48,816 nt of DNA from positions 1-48,816 of the forward strand of contig CADDZF010000005.1 in assembly GCA_902812445.1 (NCBI GenBank), written 5' to 3'. Below the pieces are notes generated by a model, which ran no database searches, was not told where the DNA came from, and saw nothing but the letters and a program-made list of their open reading frames with translations. Each line of letters opens with the position of its first letter. Positions within the stretch are counted from its first letter, which is position 1. Position numbers and translations under genes: made by a program. Below are positions 1-9,670 of the stretch, piece by piece. The stretch comes from Methylococcaceae bacterium. GTDB taxonomy: Bacteria > Pseudomonadota > Gammaproteobacteria > Methylococcales > Methylococcaceae.

Positions 1-294
1 TACAAGGTTTCGGATAAGTATCTTGTGGTATTAAGCAGAAAAAACGGCAAGAAGCACGCGCGACTGGGATTGGACATCGCAAAAAAACATAGCAAGAAGG
101 CCATCCGCCGAAATCGCATCAAACGCAGCATAAGAGAGAGCTTCAGACATCACCAACAGCTTCTCTGCGGCCTTGATATTGTGGTTCTGGCACGCCCGGG
201 TATAGATCAGGCAGACCATGAAACGCTTAGAGCTTCGCTAAGCAAGCATTGGATGAAGATTGTAAAGCGATGCGACACTTCCTCGTCTGCTTGA
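1..294 (+). CDS. rnpA: Ribonuclease P protein component, 5' end outside the window
   Basis: Protein subunit of RNase P; it binds the catalytic RNA and helps trim 5' leaders from precursor tRNAs. The reading frame is open from base 1 (Y-K-V-S-D-K-Y-L), so the first codons lie upstream of the window and the GTG at 25 is not the start. The family signature is clear: H-A-R-L-G-L-D-I followed by the basic RNR block [14 protein letters not shown], which contacts RNA. The C-terminus is a short basic tail. The gene overlaps yidD by 25 bases, the usual arrangement in the rpmH-rnpA-yidD-yidC cluster next to the chromosome origin. Identity is certain; only the N-terminus is missing. Confidence 0.95.
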   Translation, partial: YKVSDKYLVVLSRKNGKKHARLGLDIAKKHSKKAIRRNRIKRSIRESFRHHQQLLCGLDIVVLARPGIDQADHETLRASLSKHWMKIVKRCDTSSSA

Positions 295-503
295 TAAAGG
301 CTTATCGCTACCTGATAAGCCCTTTACTCGGCTATCATTGTCGGTTTTATCCCAGTTGCTCCAGCTATGCGATCGCCGCTTTGGAGCGTTTCGGCCCGCT
401 GCGCGGCTCCTGCCTCACTGTAAGGCGATTGCTGAAATGCCACCCTTGGCACCCGGGCGGTATTGATCCGGTACCCCCAAAAATTGGTAATAAACATGGA
501 TAA
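270..503 (+). CDS. yidD: Membrane protein insertion efficiency factor YidD
   Basis: Small (77 aa) membrane-associated protein that assists YidC/Sec-dependent insertion of inner-membrane proteins. The ATG at 270 is chosen over the upstream ATG at 249 because the family begins M-R-x-F/L-L-x-x-L-I-x-x-Y-x-Y. The diagnostic motifs are all present: [17 protein letters not shown] and the C-terminal [13 protein letters not shown]. The start lies inside rnpA and the end overlaps the yidC start by 8 bases, so the three genes are probably translationally coupled. Length is normal for the family. Confidence 0.95.
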   Translation: MRHFLVCLIKAYRYLISPLLGYHCRFYPSCSSYAIAALERFGPLRGSCLTVRRLLKCHPWHPGGIDPVPPKIGNKHG

Positions 504-2133
504 TTTACGGTTTGTTCTCTTTGTTGCGTTTGCGTTTCTCAGCTACCTGTTATGGCAACAATGGCAGATCGATTATGGTCCAAAGCCTGAACCCAGCAAG
601 GAGATCGCCACCGGCGAGGCGCCGAAACCCGATGTCCCGAGTAGCGCAGGCGCTGTAAACGACGTCGCAAAAACTAGCGTCCCCGCAGAGACACCTGCTT
701 TAAAAGGACAGCGCGTAAAAGTTACCACGGACGTGTTGCACCTCGAGATCGATACGTATGGCGGTGGTATCCATGAGCTGGACCTGCCTAATTATCCGGT
801 CGATAAGAATCAGCCTGATCATCCGGTCCGATTGCTGAACGATGAACCCGAACAATTGTTTATTGCGCAAAACGGTTTCCTGGCCGAGGGTGAGGCGACA
901 CCGAATCACCACAGTCTTTGGCAAAGCGCCCAGACCGAATATCGTTTGCAAGCAGGCCAGGATAGCGTGAGCGTGCCGCTGACCTGGAGCAATGATAAAG
1001 GGATCCAGGTGACCAAGACTTATCTCTTCAAACGCGGCAGTTATCTGATAGCACTGGAACAGCAGATCAGCAATCGGTCCGATACCGTCTGGCGCGGCAG
1101 ACAGTATGCGCAGCTTCAGCGCAGGCAACCGCCGCAACAGGACAAATCCACCTTTATCAGGACCTATACGGGAGGCGTGGTCTATACCAAAGAAGAGAAA
1201 TATGAAAAGATTTCTTTCGATGATATGCGCGATAACGCCTTTAATCGCAAAGCCGAAGGCGGCTGGATCGCCATGATCCAGCATTATTTCCTGGCCGCCT
1301 GGATTCCGCCCGCAAATGAAATCGATACCCTTTATACCAAGGCACTAGCCGACGATCACTTTGTGATCGGCTTCTACTCGCCGGTTAGCGAGATTAATCC
1401 GGGCGAGGAAAAACGCTACAGCGCCAGCCTGTTCGCGGGCCCGAAGCTCCAGCGCGTATTGGAAGCGACAGCACCGGGCCTTGAATTGACCGTCGACTAT
1501 GGCAGCCTGACCTTGGTCGCCAAACCGATTTTCTGGCTGCTCGAACAATTTCATAAGTTGTTCAACAACTGGGGCTGGGCGATCGTTTTTGTCACGGTCG
1601 TGATCAAGGCCTTATTTTATCGACTGTCTGCCGCCAGCTACCGCTCTATGGCAAACATGCGCAAACTACAGCCGAAGATCCAGGCGCTCAAAGAGCGCCA
1701 TGGCGACGACAAGCAGAAGTTCAACCAAGCCATGATGGAGCTATATCGCAGGGATAAAGTCAATCCGCTGGGCGGCTGCTTGCCGATCGTGGTGCAGATT
1801 CCGGTTTTTCTCTCCTTGTACTGGGTGCTGGTCGAGAGCGTCGAGCTGCGTCAAGCGCCTTTCATATTCTGGATCAACGATCTATCGTCGAAGGACCCGT
1901 ACTTCATCCTGCCCATTCTGATGGGTATTTCCATGTACGTGCAGCAAAAGCTGAATCCCTCGCCCGTTGACCCCATTCAGGCCAAGGTGATGCAATTCTT
2001 TCCCGTCATATTCACGGTATTCTTTTTATTCTTTCCATCGGGCTTGGTGCTTTACTGGGTAGTCAACAATGTGCTTTCCATCATCCAGCAGTGGTACATC
2101 ACCAAAAGCATCGGAGCCCCCGTCAAAGCTTGA
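496..2133 (+). CDS. yidC: Membrane protein insertase YidC
   Basis: Inner-membrane insertase/chaperone (Oxa1 family) that folds and inserts membrane proteins with SecYEG or alone; Fo subunits a and c of the ATP synthase encoded downstream are classical clients. The 545-aa protein has an N-terminal transmembrane anchor (residues 3-20), a long periplasmic P1 beta-domain (about 60-330) and a C-terminal five-helix insertase core. The core contains the conserved Arg-bearing cytoplasmic hairpin region ([12 protein letters not shown]) and [14 protein letters not shown]. The ATG at 496 is preferred to the one at 463 because M-D-N-L-R matches gammaproteobacterial YidC starts. It overlaps yidD by 8 bases. 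Length and domain order are normal. Confidence 0.97.
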   Translation: MDNLRFVLFVAFAFLSYLLWQQWQIDYGPKPEPSKEIATGEAPKPDVPSSAGAVNDVAKTSVPAETPALKGQRVKVTTDVLHLEIDTYGGGIHELDLPNYPVDKNQPDHPVRLLNDEPEQLFIAQNGFLAEGEATPNHHSLWQSAQTEYRLQAGQDSVSVPLTWSNDKGIQVTKTYLFKRGSYLIALEQQISNRSDTVWRGRQYAQLQRRQPPQQDKSTFIRTYTGGVVYTKEEKYEKISFDDMRDNAFNRKAEGGWIAMIQHYFLAAWIPPANEIDTLYTKALADDHFVIGFYSPVSEINPGEEKRYSASLFAGPKLQRVLEATAPGLELTVDYGSLTLVAKPIFWLLEQFHKLFNNWGWAIVFVTVVIKALFYRLSAASYRSMANMRKLQPKIQALKERHGDDKQKFNQAMMELYRRDKVNPLGGCLPIVVQIPVFLSLYWVLVESVELRQAPFIFWINDLSSKDPYFILPILMGISMYVQQKLNPSPVDPIQAKVMQFFPVIFTVFFLFFPSGLVLYWVVNNVLSIIQQWYITKSIGAPVKA

Positions 2134-2154
2134 CCCAAGCTTGATGGCGGCGTG

Positions 2155-3498
2155 ATGATGCCTTCGGATACCATCGCCGCCATCGCGACACCACCCGGGA
2201 AAGGCGGCATTGGGATCCTGCGCGTTTCAGGCCCTGGCGCAGGCCATATCATGCAGGCCATGCTGGGGAAAAAACTCAAACCGCGCTTCGCCGCTCGCCT
2301 GCCTTTCCTGGACGCGAACGACTCGATCATCGATAACGGCATAGCGCTTTATTTTCCCGCCCCCAAATCCTTCACCGGAGAAGATATCCTTGAACTGCAC
2401 GCACACGGCGGACCTCTGGTCATGGATATGCTGCTCCGCCGCGCGCTTGCCCTGGGCGTTCGTCTGGCAAGACCAGGCGAATTCAGCGAACGCGCTTTCC
2501 TGAACGGCAAGATCGACTTGGCACAGGCAGAAGCCATCGCCGATCTGATCGAAAGCACCAGCGAGCAGGCCGTCCGCTCCGCACAGAGATCGCTGCAAGG
2601 CGAATTCTCCCGATATATCCACGAACTCGTCGATAAACTAGTTGAGCTGAGGCTTTACGTCGAGGCCGCCATCGATTTTGCCGAGGAAGACATCGATTTT
2701 CTAGGTGAAGGCGCAGTAGCGGAACGATTACAAGCTATCCTCGTCAAGCTTCAGTGCATCAAACGCTCGGCCAACCAGGGCTGTTTAATGCGTGACGGCA
2801 TGACGGTCGTCATCGCGGGGGAACCCAACGCCGGCAAATCGAGTTTGCTCAATTGCCTTTCCGGACGCGAAACGGCCATTGTGACCGACAGGGCGGGCAC
2901 GACGCGCGATGCACTGCACGAGCGCATACAAATCGACGGCCTGCCCCTCCACATCATCGACACTGCGGGATTGCGCGAAAGCGAGGACAGCGTGGAACAA
3001 CAAGGCATCCGTCGCGCGCGCGAAGAAATCCATAAAGCCGACCACATCCTGCTGATCATGGATGACAGCGTTCACGCCGCCAACAGGGCGCTGATCGGCG
3101 CGCTGCCCGATAACATCGGCCTAACGCGGATTCATAACAAAATCGATCTGACCGGCGCGCCGCCGGGATCAAGAACAACCGCTGACGGGATCGAAATTTA
3201 CCTCTCCTGCAAGACCGGTGCAGGTCTTGCAGCGCTCCATCAGCATTTGAAGGCCTGCATGGGATATGCGGGAGAAAGCGAGGACGTCTTCATAGCCCGC
3301 CGCCGCCATCTCGATGCGCTGGCGAGGGCCGAATCGTTCGTCCAGGGCAGCATAGACCAACTAAACATTCGAGTAGCGCCCGAATTGCTCGCCGAAGATT
3401 TACGCCAAGCACAGCACGCACTTGCAGAAATCACCGGTGAGTTTACCAGCGAAGACCTGCTGGGCCGGATTTTCTCAAGTTTCTGTATTGGAAAATAG
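2155..3498 (+). CDS. mnmE: tRNA uridine-5-carboxymethylaminomethyl(34) synthesis GTPase MnmE
   Basis: GTPase that with MnmG (encoded at 13577) installs the cmnm5 group on wobble U34 of several tRNAs. An N-terminal folate-binding domain ([12 protein letters not shown]) is followed by a helical domain carrying the inserted G domain. Counting from the in-frame GTG at 2152, this has G1 G-E-P-N-A-G-K-S (223-230), G2 G-T-T-R-D, G3 D-T-A-G (270-273) and G4 N-K-I-D (329-332). The protein ends in the conserved F-C-I-G-K with the essential cysteine, so the gene is intact. GTG 2152 and ATG 2155/2158 are all possible starts; an ATG is preferred. The last 18 bases are the known insertion target of SGI1-type elements, and an integrase gene follows directly. 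Confidence 0.96.
   Translation: MMPSDTIAAIATPPGKGGIGILRVSGPGAGHIMQAMLGKKLKPRFAARLPFLDANDSIIDNGIALYFPAPKSFTGEDILELHAHGGPLVMDMLLRRALALGVRLARPGEFSERAFLNGKIDLAQAEAIADLIESTSEQAVRSAQRSLQGEFSRYIHELVDKLVELRLYVEAAIDFAEEDIDFLGEGAVAERLQAILVKLQCIKRSANQGCLMRDGMTVVIAGEPNAGKSSLLNCLSGRETAIVTDRAGTTRDALHERIQIDGLPLHIIDTAGLRESEDSVEQQGIRRAREEIHKADHILLIMDDSVHAANRALIGALPDNIGLTRIHNKIDLTGAPPGSRTTADGIEIYLSCKTGAGLAALHQHLKACMGYAGESEDVFIARRRHLDALARAESFVQGSIDQLNIRVAPELLAEDLRQAQHALAEITGEFTSEDLLGRIFSSFCIGK
3481..3490 (+). repeat. Left attachment core (attL candidate) within mnmE
   Basis: TTCTGTATTG encodes F-C-I and part of G of the MnmE C-terminus and begins the 18-bp region used as attB by SGI1-type elements. The same 10 bases occur at 10819-10828. 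Both copies are preceded by a TTTTCT tract within 13 bases. Confidence 0.55.
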
Positions 3499-3858
3499 CA
3501 AGCCTTCCACCTCATCCCTGAGTGTTCCGCAAGACCCCTCTAAATAAATATTTATAATGGATTTTTATTCCATTCTTGTCTTGCTTGTTCCGCGCTAATC
3601 CGTGAGAATACCTGCCCAAATGTATGCCCATGCTGGTAGCGTGAATCCCTGACTTAGGGGTACGCCGTACACACCAAGCCCCATTGTTAGGGGCGGAGAG
3701 ATCGACTCTCCATGGGCATACGAGGCGGGCATCAAATGACAGAAACCCACGCTACAAAAGGCTTCCGCGCATTTATGCCTAGGGTCATACCGTGTGCCAA
3801 AGGCGGTTTCCAAGACCCCCGGTTCTCATGGCACACGCAAAGAATGAGGTGCGGAATC
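3499..3858. other. Non-coding left arm: hairpins and candidate integrase arm sites
   Basis: No gene is supported here; the open frame from 3712 into the integrase lacks family similarity before 3859. The stretch begins with an AT-rich block containing AATGGA/TCCATT as a small stem (about 3556-3575), a possible mnmE transcript end. A GCCCC/GGGGC hairpin follows (about 3679-3695). Related motifs recur: TGTATGCCCATG near 3621, its inverse CATGGGCATACG near 3711, CGTGTGCC near 3790 and GGCACACG near 3830. A further CGTGTGCCCAT lies near the right end at 10750. Repeats at both ends of such an element are what arm-type integrase sites look like, but the assignment is inference. Confidence 0.45.
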
Positions 3859-5214
3859 ATGGCTCTGACCGATACCAAGCTGCGGAATCTCAAGCCCGGC
3901 GAGAAGCCCTATCAGAAAGCCGACGGGGGCGGGCTAATCGTGGAAGTCATGCCCGGCGGCCAAAAGGCCTGGCGCTTGCGCTATCGCTTGGGCGGGCGAG
4001 GCGGGAAACAAGAGAAAGTGACGCTAGGCGGCTACCCCGCCTTTTCACTGGCGGAAGCGCGGGCCTGGCGGGAAGACTGCAAGGCGCTGATAGCGCGTTG
4101 GCTGTCGCCCGTGGCTCTGAAGCGGGGCGATCCGATACCTGATAACGCCACAGCCTATGCCCGTGAGCTGGCGCAGGCCTTCATTCACGAATGGTGTTTT
4201 AAAACCCGCGAGAACGCCAAGACCCAGGAAGCGGCGACGGAAGCCGAGACGGTGGAAGCCTTTGCCCGGCGCTGGTATGCGGAGATCGCGGAACCGGCGA
4301 ACAGCAATCCCCGCAACCTCAAGCGCGTCTTGGAAAAGGACGTAATTCCGACCATAGGCGCGAAGCGGATTACCGAGGTGACCGTAACCGACATCCTGGC
4401 GATCACCGATGCCATCAAGGCGCGGGGAGCCGATCATATGGCCCTGCAAACCCGCAACGTCTTAAAGCGCCTGTTCGGTTATGCCATCGCCCGAGAGAAA
4501 GCCACGCTCAACCCGGCGGCGGCCATCGAAGCGAAATTCATTGCCAGTGCCCGAAGCCGCGACGTGGCTTTGACCCCGGACGAAATCGGGCGGCTGTTGC
4601 GGGCGATCTACCAGTCCAGCATGAAGCGGGCGCACAAGCTGGCGCTGCACCTGTTGATCCTGTGCATGGTGCGAAAGGGCGAACTGATCGGGGCGCGGTG
4701 GGAGGAAATCGACCTGGACAAAGCCGAGTGGGCCATACCACCCCATGACCGCGCGACGTTGGAGAATGGCCGGGTAGTGACCGCCATGAAAAAAGACAAG
4801 CCGCACCTTGTCCCCCTGTCCCGCCAAGCCGTGGCGATGTTCGAGGAATTGCAAAGCCTTGCAAGCGGTTCGGCATGGGTATTCCCGAGCAATCGAAGCC
4901 TAAAGCAACCCATTTCCCCTAGCACCCTGAACGTTACCGTACGGGCCCTGGACATCGACGTACGGGATTTCGTGATTCACGACTTCAGAAGGACGGCATC
5001 CACCCACCTACACGAGGCCGGTTTCAACTCGGACTGGATCGAGAAAGCCCTGGCCCATGAAACCAAAGGCATCCGGGGCGTTTATAACCGGGCGCAATAT
5101 GCCGAGCAGCGGCGGGAAATGCTGCAATGGTGGGCGGATTTCGTCGATAGCCAAATCGAGGAAGGCCGGGAAGTGATTATTGGCCGTTTCGGGAAAGCCT
5201 ACCGCTCGGCATAA
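3859..5214 (+). CDS. int: P4-type tyrosine integrase
   Basis: Site-specific tyrosine recombinase that would integrate and excise the element at the end of mnmE. The 451-aa protein has an N-terminal arm-binding domain (M-A-L-T-D-T-K-L-R-N-L, then V-T-L-G-G-Y-P-A-F-S-L-A-E-A-R), a core-binding SAM-like domain and a catalytic domain. Catalytic residues visible are Arg272 (M-V-R-K-G-E-L), the K-K-D-K-P-H hairpin, His374 and Arg377 (H-D-F-R-R), His400 (A-H-E) and Tyr409 in G-V-Y-N-R, or Tyr414. The ATG at 3859 is chosen because it gives the canonical start and has a GAGG ribosome site 8 bases upstream. An upstream open frame to 3712 is ignored. The gene points away from mnmE and appears intact. 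Confidence 0.93.
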   Translation: MALTDTKLRNLKPGEKPYQKADGGGLIVEVMPGGQKAWRLRYRLGGRGGKQEKVTLGGYPAFSLAEARAWREDCKALIARWLSPVALKRGDPIPDNATAYARELAQAFIHEWCFKTRENAKTQEAATEAETVEAFARRWYAEIAEPANSNPRNLKRVLEKDVIPTIGAKRITEVTVTDILAITDAIKARGADHMALQTRNVLKRLFGYAIAREKATLNPAAAIEAKFIASARSRDVALTPDEIGRLLRAIYQSSMKRAHKLALHLLILCMVRKGELIGARWEEIDLDKAEWAIPPHDRATLENGRVVTAMKKDKPHLVPLSRQAVAMFEELQSLASGSAWVFPSNRSLKQPISPSTLNVTVRALDIDVRDFVIHDFRRTASTHLHEAGFNSDWIEKALAHETKGIRGVYNRAQYAEQRREMLQWWADFVDSQIEEGREVIIGRFGKAYRSA

Positions 5215-5323
5215 TGCTTTGCCGCGCCTAGCTTTCGGCTGATCCCCGAGGGCGAAAACCGGGACACCCTTACCCGGCTGGCGCGGCACCCCATTCAAGG
5301 GCGATGCGAAAGGGGCGCAAACG

Positions 5324-6268
5324 ATGGATTTTCCTGCCTATGTCCCGGCGGCAATCCGGGAACATCTCACGGCACTGATTGAAGGCGATACATGGGAACC
5401 GCAAGGATGGGCGGCTTCTCTTGCCGACGCCGAGCAAGCGCTATCCGAAATCGAACAGGCGATAGAGGCGCGGATTCGGCGCGATGACACCGGCTATCTG
5501 CCCGGTCTTCGACTGGACAAAGCCAAAGCACTCAAGCACCGCGACGCTATAGCTGAGCACGTGGCTTGCCTGCGGCGGCTGGCCCATGATTCTCGAATGC
5601 GGAAGGCCTTCGTTTGGCTGACCCGCGAATTTTCCGATGATAACCAATGGCGTGGCTTCATTAGCGCGGCTTGGATGGCGCGGATGGATTACGGGCGATT
5701 ACGCGACCGGCTGAAACAGACAGCGAAACTGGATGCCCAAATAGCCAAGACGGCGAAAGACTTCGCAAAACTGATTCGCGAGCGTAACGAGCTGGGCATC
5801 GATGGGCCGGACGAGCTTTATTCGATCCCCGAGCTGTTGCGGCAAACCGATAACCACGCAATGGAGGGGCATAACCTGCGTATATGGCGCGCCCTGCGCG
5901 GCTATCTTCTGGGCGATCCGCCAACCACCCCCGAGAGGGTTACTCCAATAAGGGTAGAGCGAGTCATAGTGGAACCGGGAGAAACCCCCGGCATTGACCC
6001 CCAGGAAGAGGTGCGGAATACCCTGCGTTATGTATGGGGAACTGCCCCCGACTTCCCCGCATTGCTCGATACCGTAGCGAAGGCGAGAGGCGAGTCCAAG
6101 CCGAGCGAATCAGGAATGCTCGGCGCGGCGATTCAATCCCGGCAGCGAAACCCGAAAATGGAATACCTCAGGGCCTTCGCGAGCCGTCTGATTCACGACG
6201 CTCACATCGACCTGACACCGCCCGTCATGCAGGCAATGGCCATCGTGGCGAACGTGGTGATCGATTAG
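5324..6268 (+). CDS. Hypothetical element protein ending at an in-frame amber codon
   Basis: Family not recognised. The product is 314 aa, soluble, rich in Arg, Ala and Glu, with a likely helical/coiled segment near residues 30-50 (A-D-A-E-Q-A-L-S-E-I-E-Q-A-I-E-A). It sits between the integrase and the AlpA-like regulator, a position often taken by uncharacterised proteins of P4-integrase elements. A GGGG-containing ribosome site lies upstream. Oddity: after the TAG at 6266-6268 the frame stays open for 29 sense codons to a TAA at 6356-6358. That extension reads like coding sequence (V-T-Y-D-D-V-R-K-A-L-A-G-L-K-D-K). The full product may originally have been 344 residues, with TAG a nonsense mutation or a readthrough site. 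Confidence 0.75.
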   Translation: MDFPAYVPAAIREHLTALIEGDTWEPQGWAASLADAEQALSEIEQAIEARIRRDDTGYLPGLRLDKAKALKHRDAIAEHVACLRRLAHDSRMRKAFVWLTREFSDDNQWRGFISAAWMARMDYGRLRDRLKQTAKLDAQIAKTAKDFAKLIRERNELGIDGPDELYSIPELLRQTDNHAMEGHNLRIWRALRGYLLGDPPTTPERVTPIRVERVIVEPGETPGIDPQEEVRNTLRYVWGTAPDFPALLDTVAKARGESKPSESGMLGAAIQSRQRNPKMEYLRAFASRLIHDAHIDLTPPVMQAMAIVANVVID

Positions 6269-6334
6269 CCTGGCGTTGTTGACGTGACCTATGACGACGT
6301 TCGGAAAGCGCTTGCCGGGCTAAAGGATAAGCCG

Positions 6335-6374
6335 CTGGAAAACTCGGAGAAAAAATAACCAAGGAGTTTTCCAG
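6335..6374 (+). other. 11-bp inverted repeat flanking the end of the 5324 frame
   Basis: CTGGAAAACTC (6335-6345) and GAGTTTTCCAG (6364-6374) are perfect complements around an 18-base loop that contains the TAA of the readthrough frame. No T-tract follows, so it is not a standard intrinsic terminator. It could be an operator for the AlpA-like regulator encoded just downstream, or an RNA hairpin. Confidence 0.45.
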
Positions 6375-6491
6375 ACTGCTGGAAGATTCGGCCTCAAAAA
6401 ATCTTTCGAATATCTTCGACAGGGGCAATTTCGGTGGATAGTCTGCTTGACCATGCCGGATGGTCCCGGCGACTTCACTGGAGTGCCCCGC

Positions 6492-6758
6492 ATGAGCCCG
6501 CAACGACACAAAGCCCCTGTTCACCCCACCATCCTTCGGCGCAAACAAGTCGAAGCCCGTATCGGGCTTTCCCGTACAGCCATCTATTCAAAAATGAAGT
6601 TCGATCCCAAAAGGCCGAATGACTATGACCCGACCTTTCCCAGGCCGATTAGCATCGGCGCTAAAGCCGTGGGCTGGATCGAATCGGAAATCGAGGAATG
6701 GCTAGCCGCCCGAATCCAAAAGACCCGCAAGGCCAGGCTTAACGAGGAGCGCCCATGA
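6492..6758 (+). CDS. AlpA-family DNA-binding regulator/excisionase
   Basis: Small (88 aa) MerR-like winged-helix protein of the AlpA/phage-regulatory type. It probably acts as activator or directionality factor for the integrase. The signature is L-R-R-K-Q-V-E-A-R-I-G-L-S-R-T-A-I-Y-S-K-M, then F-P-R-P-I-S-I-G-A-K-A-V-G-W, then E-I-E-E-W-L-A-A-R-I. The ATG at 6492 is chosen over 6447 because a GGAG site sits 8 bases before it and the upstream residues do not look like the family. The stop overlaps the next gene as ATGA, so the two are co-transcribed and coupled. Such genes commonly sit just before the primase in satellite-type elements. Confidence 0.85.
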   Translation: MSPQRHKAPVHPTILRRKQVEARIGLSRTAIYSKMKFDPKRPNDYDPTFPRPISIGAKAVGWIESEIEEWLAARIQKTRKARLNEERP

Positions 6759-7194
6759 GACCAAACGAAAAGGGCCGCGACGGTGGCGACCGTGCGACCC
6801 TAGAGACACCCTACGCCGGCGATTATACCCGCAAAGCCCCGCAAGTCACTAGGCTTGAGGCGGCGATCAATGAGCGCCCGATTGCCGTGGTGAAGAACTA
6901 CCGATCCAGGGTGACGGAGGTGCGGCAAGTTACCTTCAATGAACTGGCCGCTCGACTCAGCACGTCGAAGATCGGCGCAAAAGAAGGGACTGGATGGGTT
7001 CCCGCTGACATTGAGCCTGGACCCCGCACAGCCGAGCGCGTCAAGGCGGTGTCCTATCTGGTGTTGGACGTGGAAGCCGATGCCGAGGCGGTCAAGGATG
7101 AGACCGGCACCCCGCTGAACGATAAGCACGGCGACATCATCAAGCGCGTGATTGGACCCGAGCCTCCCGATGTGGATGACATGCTGGCCGAATT

Positions 7195-7231
7195 GGCGGT
7201 GCAGGGCTGGCGGTGCAGGGCTGGCGGTGCA
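7195..7231 (+). repeat. 14-bp tandem duplication causing a frameshift
   Basis: GGCGGTGCAGGGCT is present twice in tandem (7195-7208, 7209-7222), followed by a partial third copy GGCGGTGCA. Removing one unit joins the two primase frames as E-L-A-V-Q-G-W-R-C-I-L-H-T-T-Y and makes the combined length divisible by three. Confidence 0.9.
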
Positions 7232-7837
7232 TCCTGCATACCACCTACTCCCATAGCACCGAGCATCCCCGCTATCGGCTGACGTTCGACCTGTCCCGGG
7301 CCTTGCTGCCCGATGAAGTCAAACCCCTAGGCTTGCATGTCGCCGGATTGATGGGCATTGGCGATTGTATCGATGCTAAATGCCTTGAACCGGCGCGGCT
7401 ATTCTATTTCCCCCGCTGTCCCGAAGAACGGCTAGACATGTTCCAGCATGGCACGGGCGATGGTGAACCGTTGCCTGTGGATGCCTTGCTGGAGGAGTTC
7501 CACCGCATCGAGCGGGCGGCGAAAAGCACCCCGATACGGGCGGGGCAAAGCGGGAGCGTCATCGCGGCATTCAACGCCGCGTACGACGTGAGCTTGATCC
7601 TTGAACAGCACGGCTATGTCCGAAAGGGACGCAAGCGCTGGCTATGGCCGAAAAGCACGTCGGGACTGCCGGGAGTGAGGATCCTGCCCGATTCATTGCC
7701 CGAGCGCATCTATTCATCGCACCAGGGCGATCCCCTGGCGGACGGCCACGCGCATGATGCCTTCGATTGCTGGCGCATCTTGCAACACGACGGAGAGATG
7801 ACCCGCGCGGTGCGGGAGGCAGCAAGGCTGCTGAGGC

Positions 7838-7855
7838 GTGAACATTGTGAACATT
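7838..7855 (+). repeat. Two GTGAACATT 9-bp direct repeats inside the primase gene
   Basis: GTGAACATT occurs twice in tandem (7838-7846, 7847-7855). It differs by one base from the GTGAACGTT unit of the downstream arrays and contains a GTGAACA core like that of phage P4 type I iterons. It lies 90 bases before an inverted three-unit array. Confidence 0.7.
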
Positions 7856-7907
7856 CATCTCACTTGATATCCACACGTGAAATGTTGTCGGTGGACGATC
7901 AAGCGGC

Positions 7908-7970
7908 AGAAAATAATTTCTCCCAGAGAAAAACTTCCAAACAACGTTCACAACGTTCACAACGTTCACA
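7908..7970 (-). repeat. Inverted intragenic copy of the iteron-plus-hairpin repeat
   Basis: Three tandem ACGTTCACA units (7944-7952, 7953-7961, 7962-7970) are preceded by the complement of the hairpin/T-tract segment. The whole matches, in reverse, the cores at 9705, 9999 and 10128. It stays in frame with the primase linker because the unit is 9 bp. The inverted orientation means the terminator-like hairpin has its T-tract only on the antisense strand, so it should not stop primase transcription. Confidence 0.85.
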
Positions 7971-9670
7971 CCTGGAGGATTCTCAGGACACCGAAAGCCC
8001 ACCCCAAGCCTTGCCCGGTCCGACAGCGGAAGATCTGGCTCAGGCCGTACAAACCATTGAATCGGCTATTAGGGAATGTGGCGCTAAGCCCGGCATCCTG
8101 GCATCCGAAAGCTTTCGCGAGGCTTGCCGGACGACTCGTGAGCAAAACCACGAGGAATGGTTCCGCCTTCGCGTTGCCCTTAAAAAGGCCAAGCCGTCTG
8201 GTATCTTGCTGTCCGACATCGATGACGCCACCCGGCCGGAGAACGAAGGCAGCGCCGATGCTTCGACGCTGGCCGATGAGTTGGTGGCCATGGTCACGGC
8301 GCAGGCCGAGCTGTTCCACGATCCGGCCGGCGAGGCCTTCGCCACCGTGGACGACAACGGCATCGGCAAAACTTTCAAGCTAGACACGGTAGCGTTTGAA
8401 CAGTGGCTCAGCTATGCCTTTTACCAATCGACAAAAGACAGTGGAGGCCTGGGCCGGGCTGCCAGTGACGTCAGCATACGGACGGCAAAGACGACGCTTG
8501 CGGGAATCGCTAGACACGAAGGCCCAGAACATCCGGTATACCTTCGGGCTGCGCCATGCCCGGGAGGCTATATCATCGACATGGGCGGCGATGACTGGCG
8601 AGTTATCGAGGTATTGCCGACCGGCTGGCGGGTACTCGACAAGTCGGCTATTCGGTTTTGGCGGCCCAAACCAATGCGGGCGCTACCGCACCCCGAAACC
8701 GGCGGCGACGTGGCACGGCTGTGGGAGTTCGCCAACATCCCGGACAATCTCAGGCCCTTGGTGCTGGCGTGGTTGCTCGACGCCTGGCGGCCAGAAACGC
8801 CCTTCCCTGTTCTGGAATTGTGTGGCGTTCAAGGCACGATCAAAAGCAGCACACAAGACAAGCTCCGGCGCTTGATAGACCCCAACGCAGTCAATCTCCG
8901 GGCGGCACCGAAATCAGTAGAAGATATCTTCGTCGGTGCGGGCTGCAACTGGCTGGTAAGCTTCAACAACTTGTCCCATTTGTCGGCACCGCAACAGGAC
9001 GCCTTTTGCAACCTGGCTCATGGTGGCGGCTTCGCGGCGCGCACCTTGTACACCAACGCAGACGAAACACTAATCGAGTGTAAAAGGGCTGTAGTGATTA
9101 ACGGTATCGTACCGCTAGTCACCGCGCAGGACTTGGCCGACCGAGTGATTCATGCCGAGTTGCGTCCCATCGACTACCTCGACGAAAACGAAATCGAAGC
9201 GGCATTTATAGCAGCTTGGCCGGCGATCCTGGGCGGGCTGCTAAATCTGTTCGTCAAGACCCTGGCTTACCTGCCGTTGGTAAAACCGCAACGCCTGCCG
9301 CGCATGGGCGATTTTGCCAAGTTGGGCGAAGCGATGATGCAGGCCGAGGGCCACGCGGCCGGTGCGTTTATCGAGCTTTATGCGGCCAATCGGCGCGAAT
9401 CCGTGGAGCGCGGACTTGAGGCTTCGTCCGTGGCATCGGCCATCCGGGAGATGGCGGACACACACCAAGGCAGCGGCGCGGTATTTGAGGGCACGATGAA
9501 GCGGCTACTCGACGTCCTGGCCGACTATCGAGGGACCGCCGACGCCTGGCCGAAATCTCCCAAGGGGCTCAGCGGCGAGCTTCGACGCCAGCAACCCGCG
9601 CTAAGTGCCATCGGTATTAATGTCGCTATTGGCAAAGCCGGGCGCGAGGGCGTCCCCGTCACGATTCGTC

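Noticed and set aside
3499-3858. tRNA gene as the integration target
   Set aside because: No cloverleaf or T-arm motif is visible next to the integrase; the mnmE end explains the target better.
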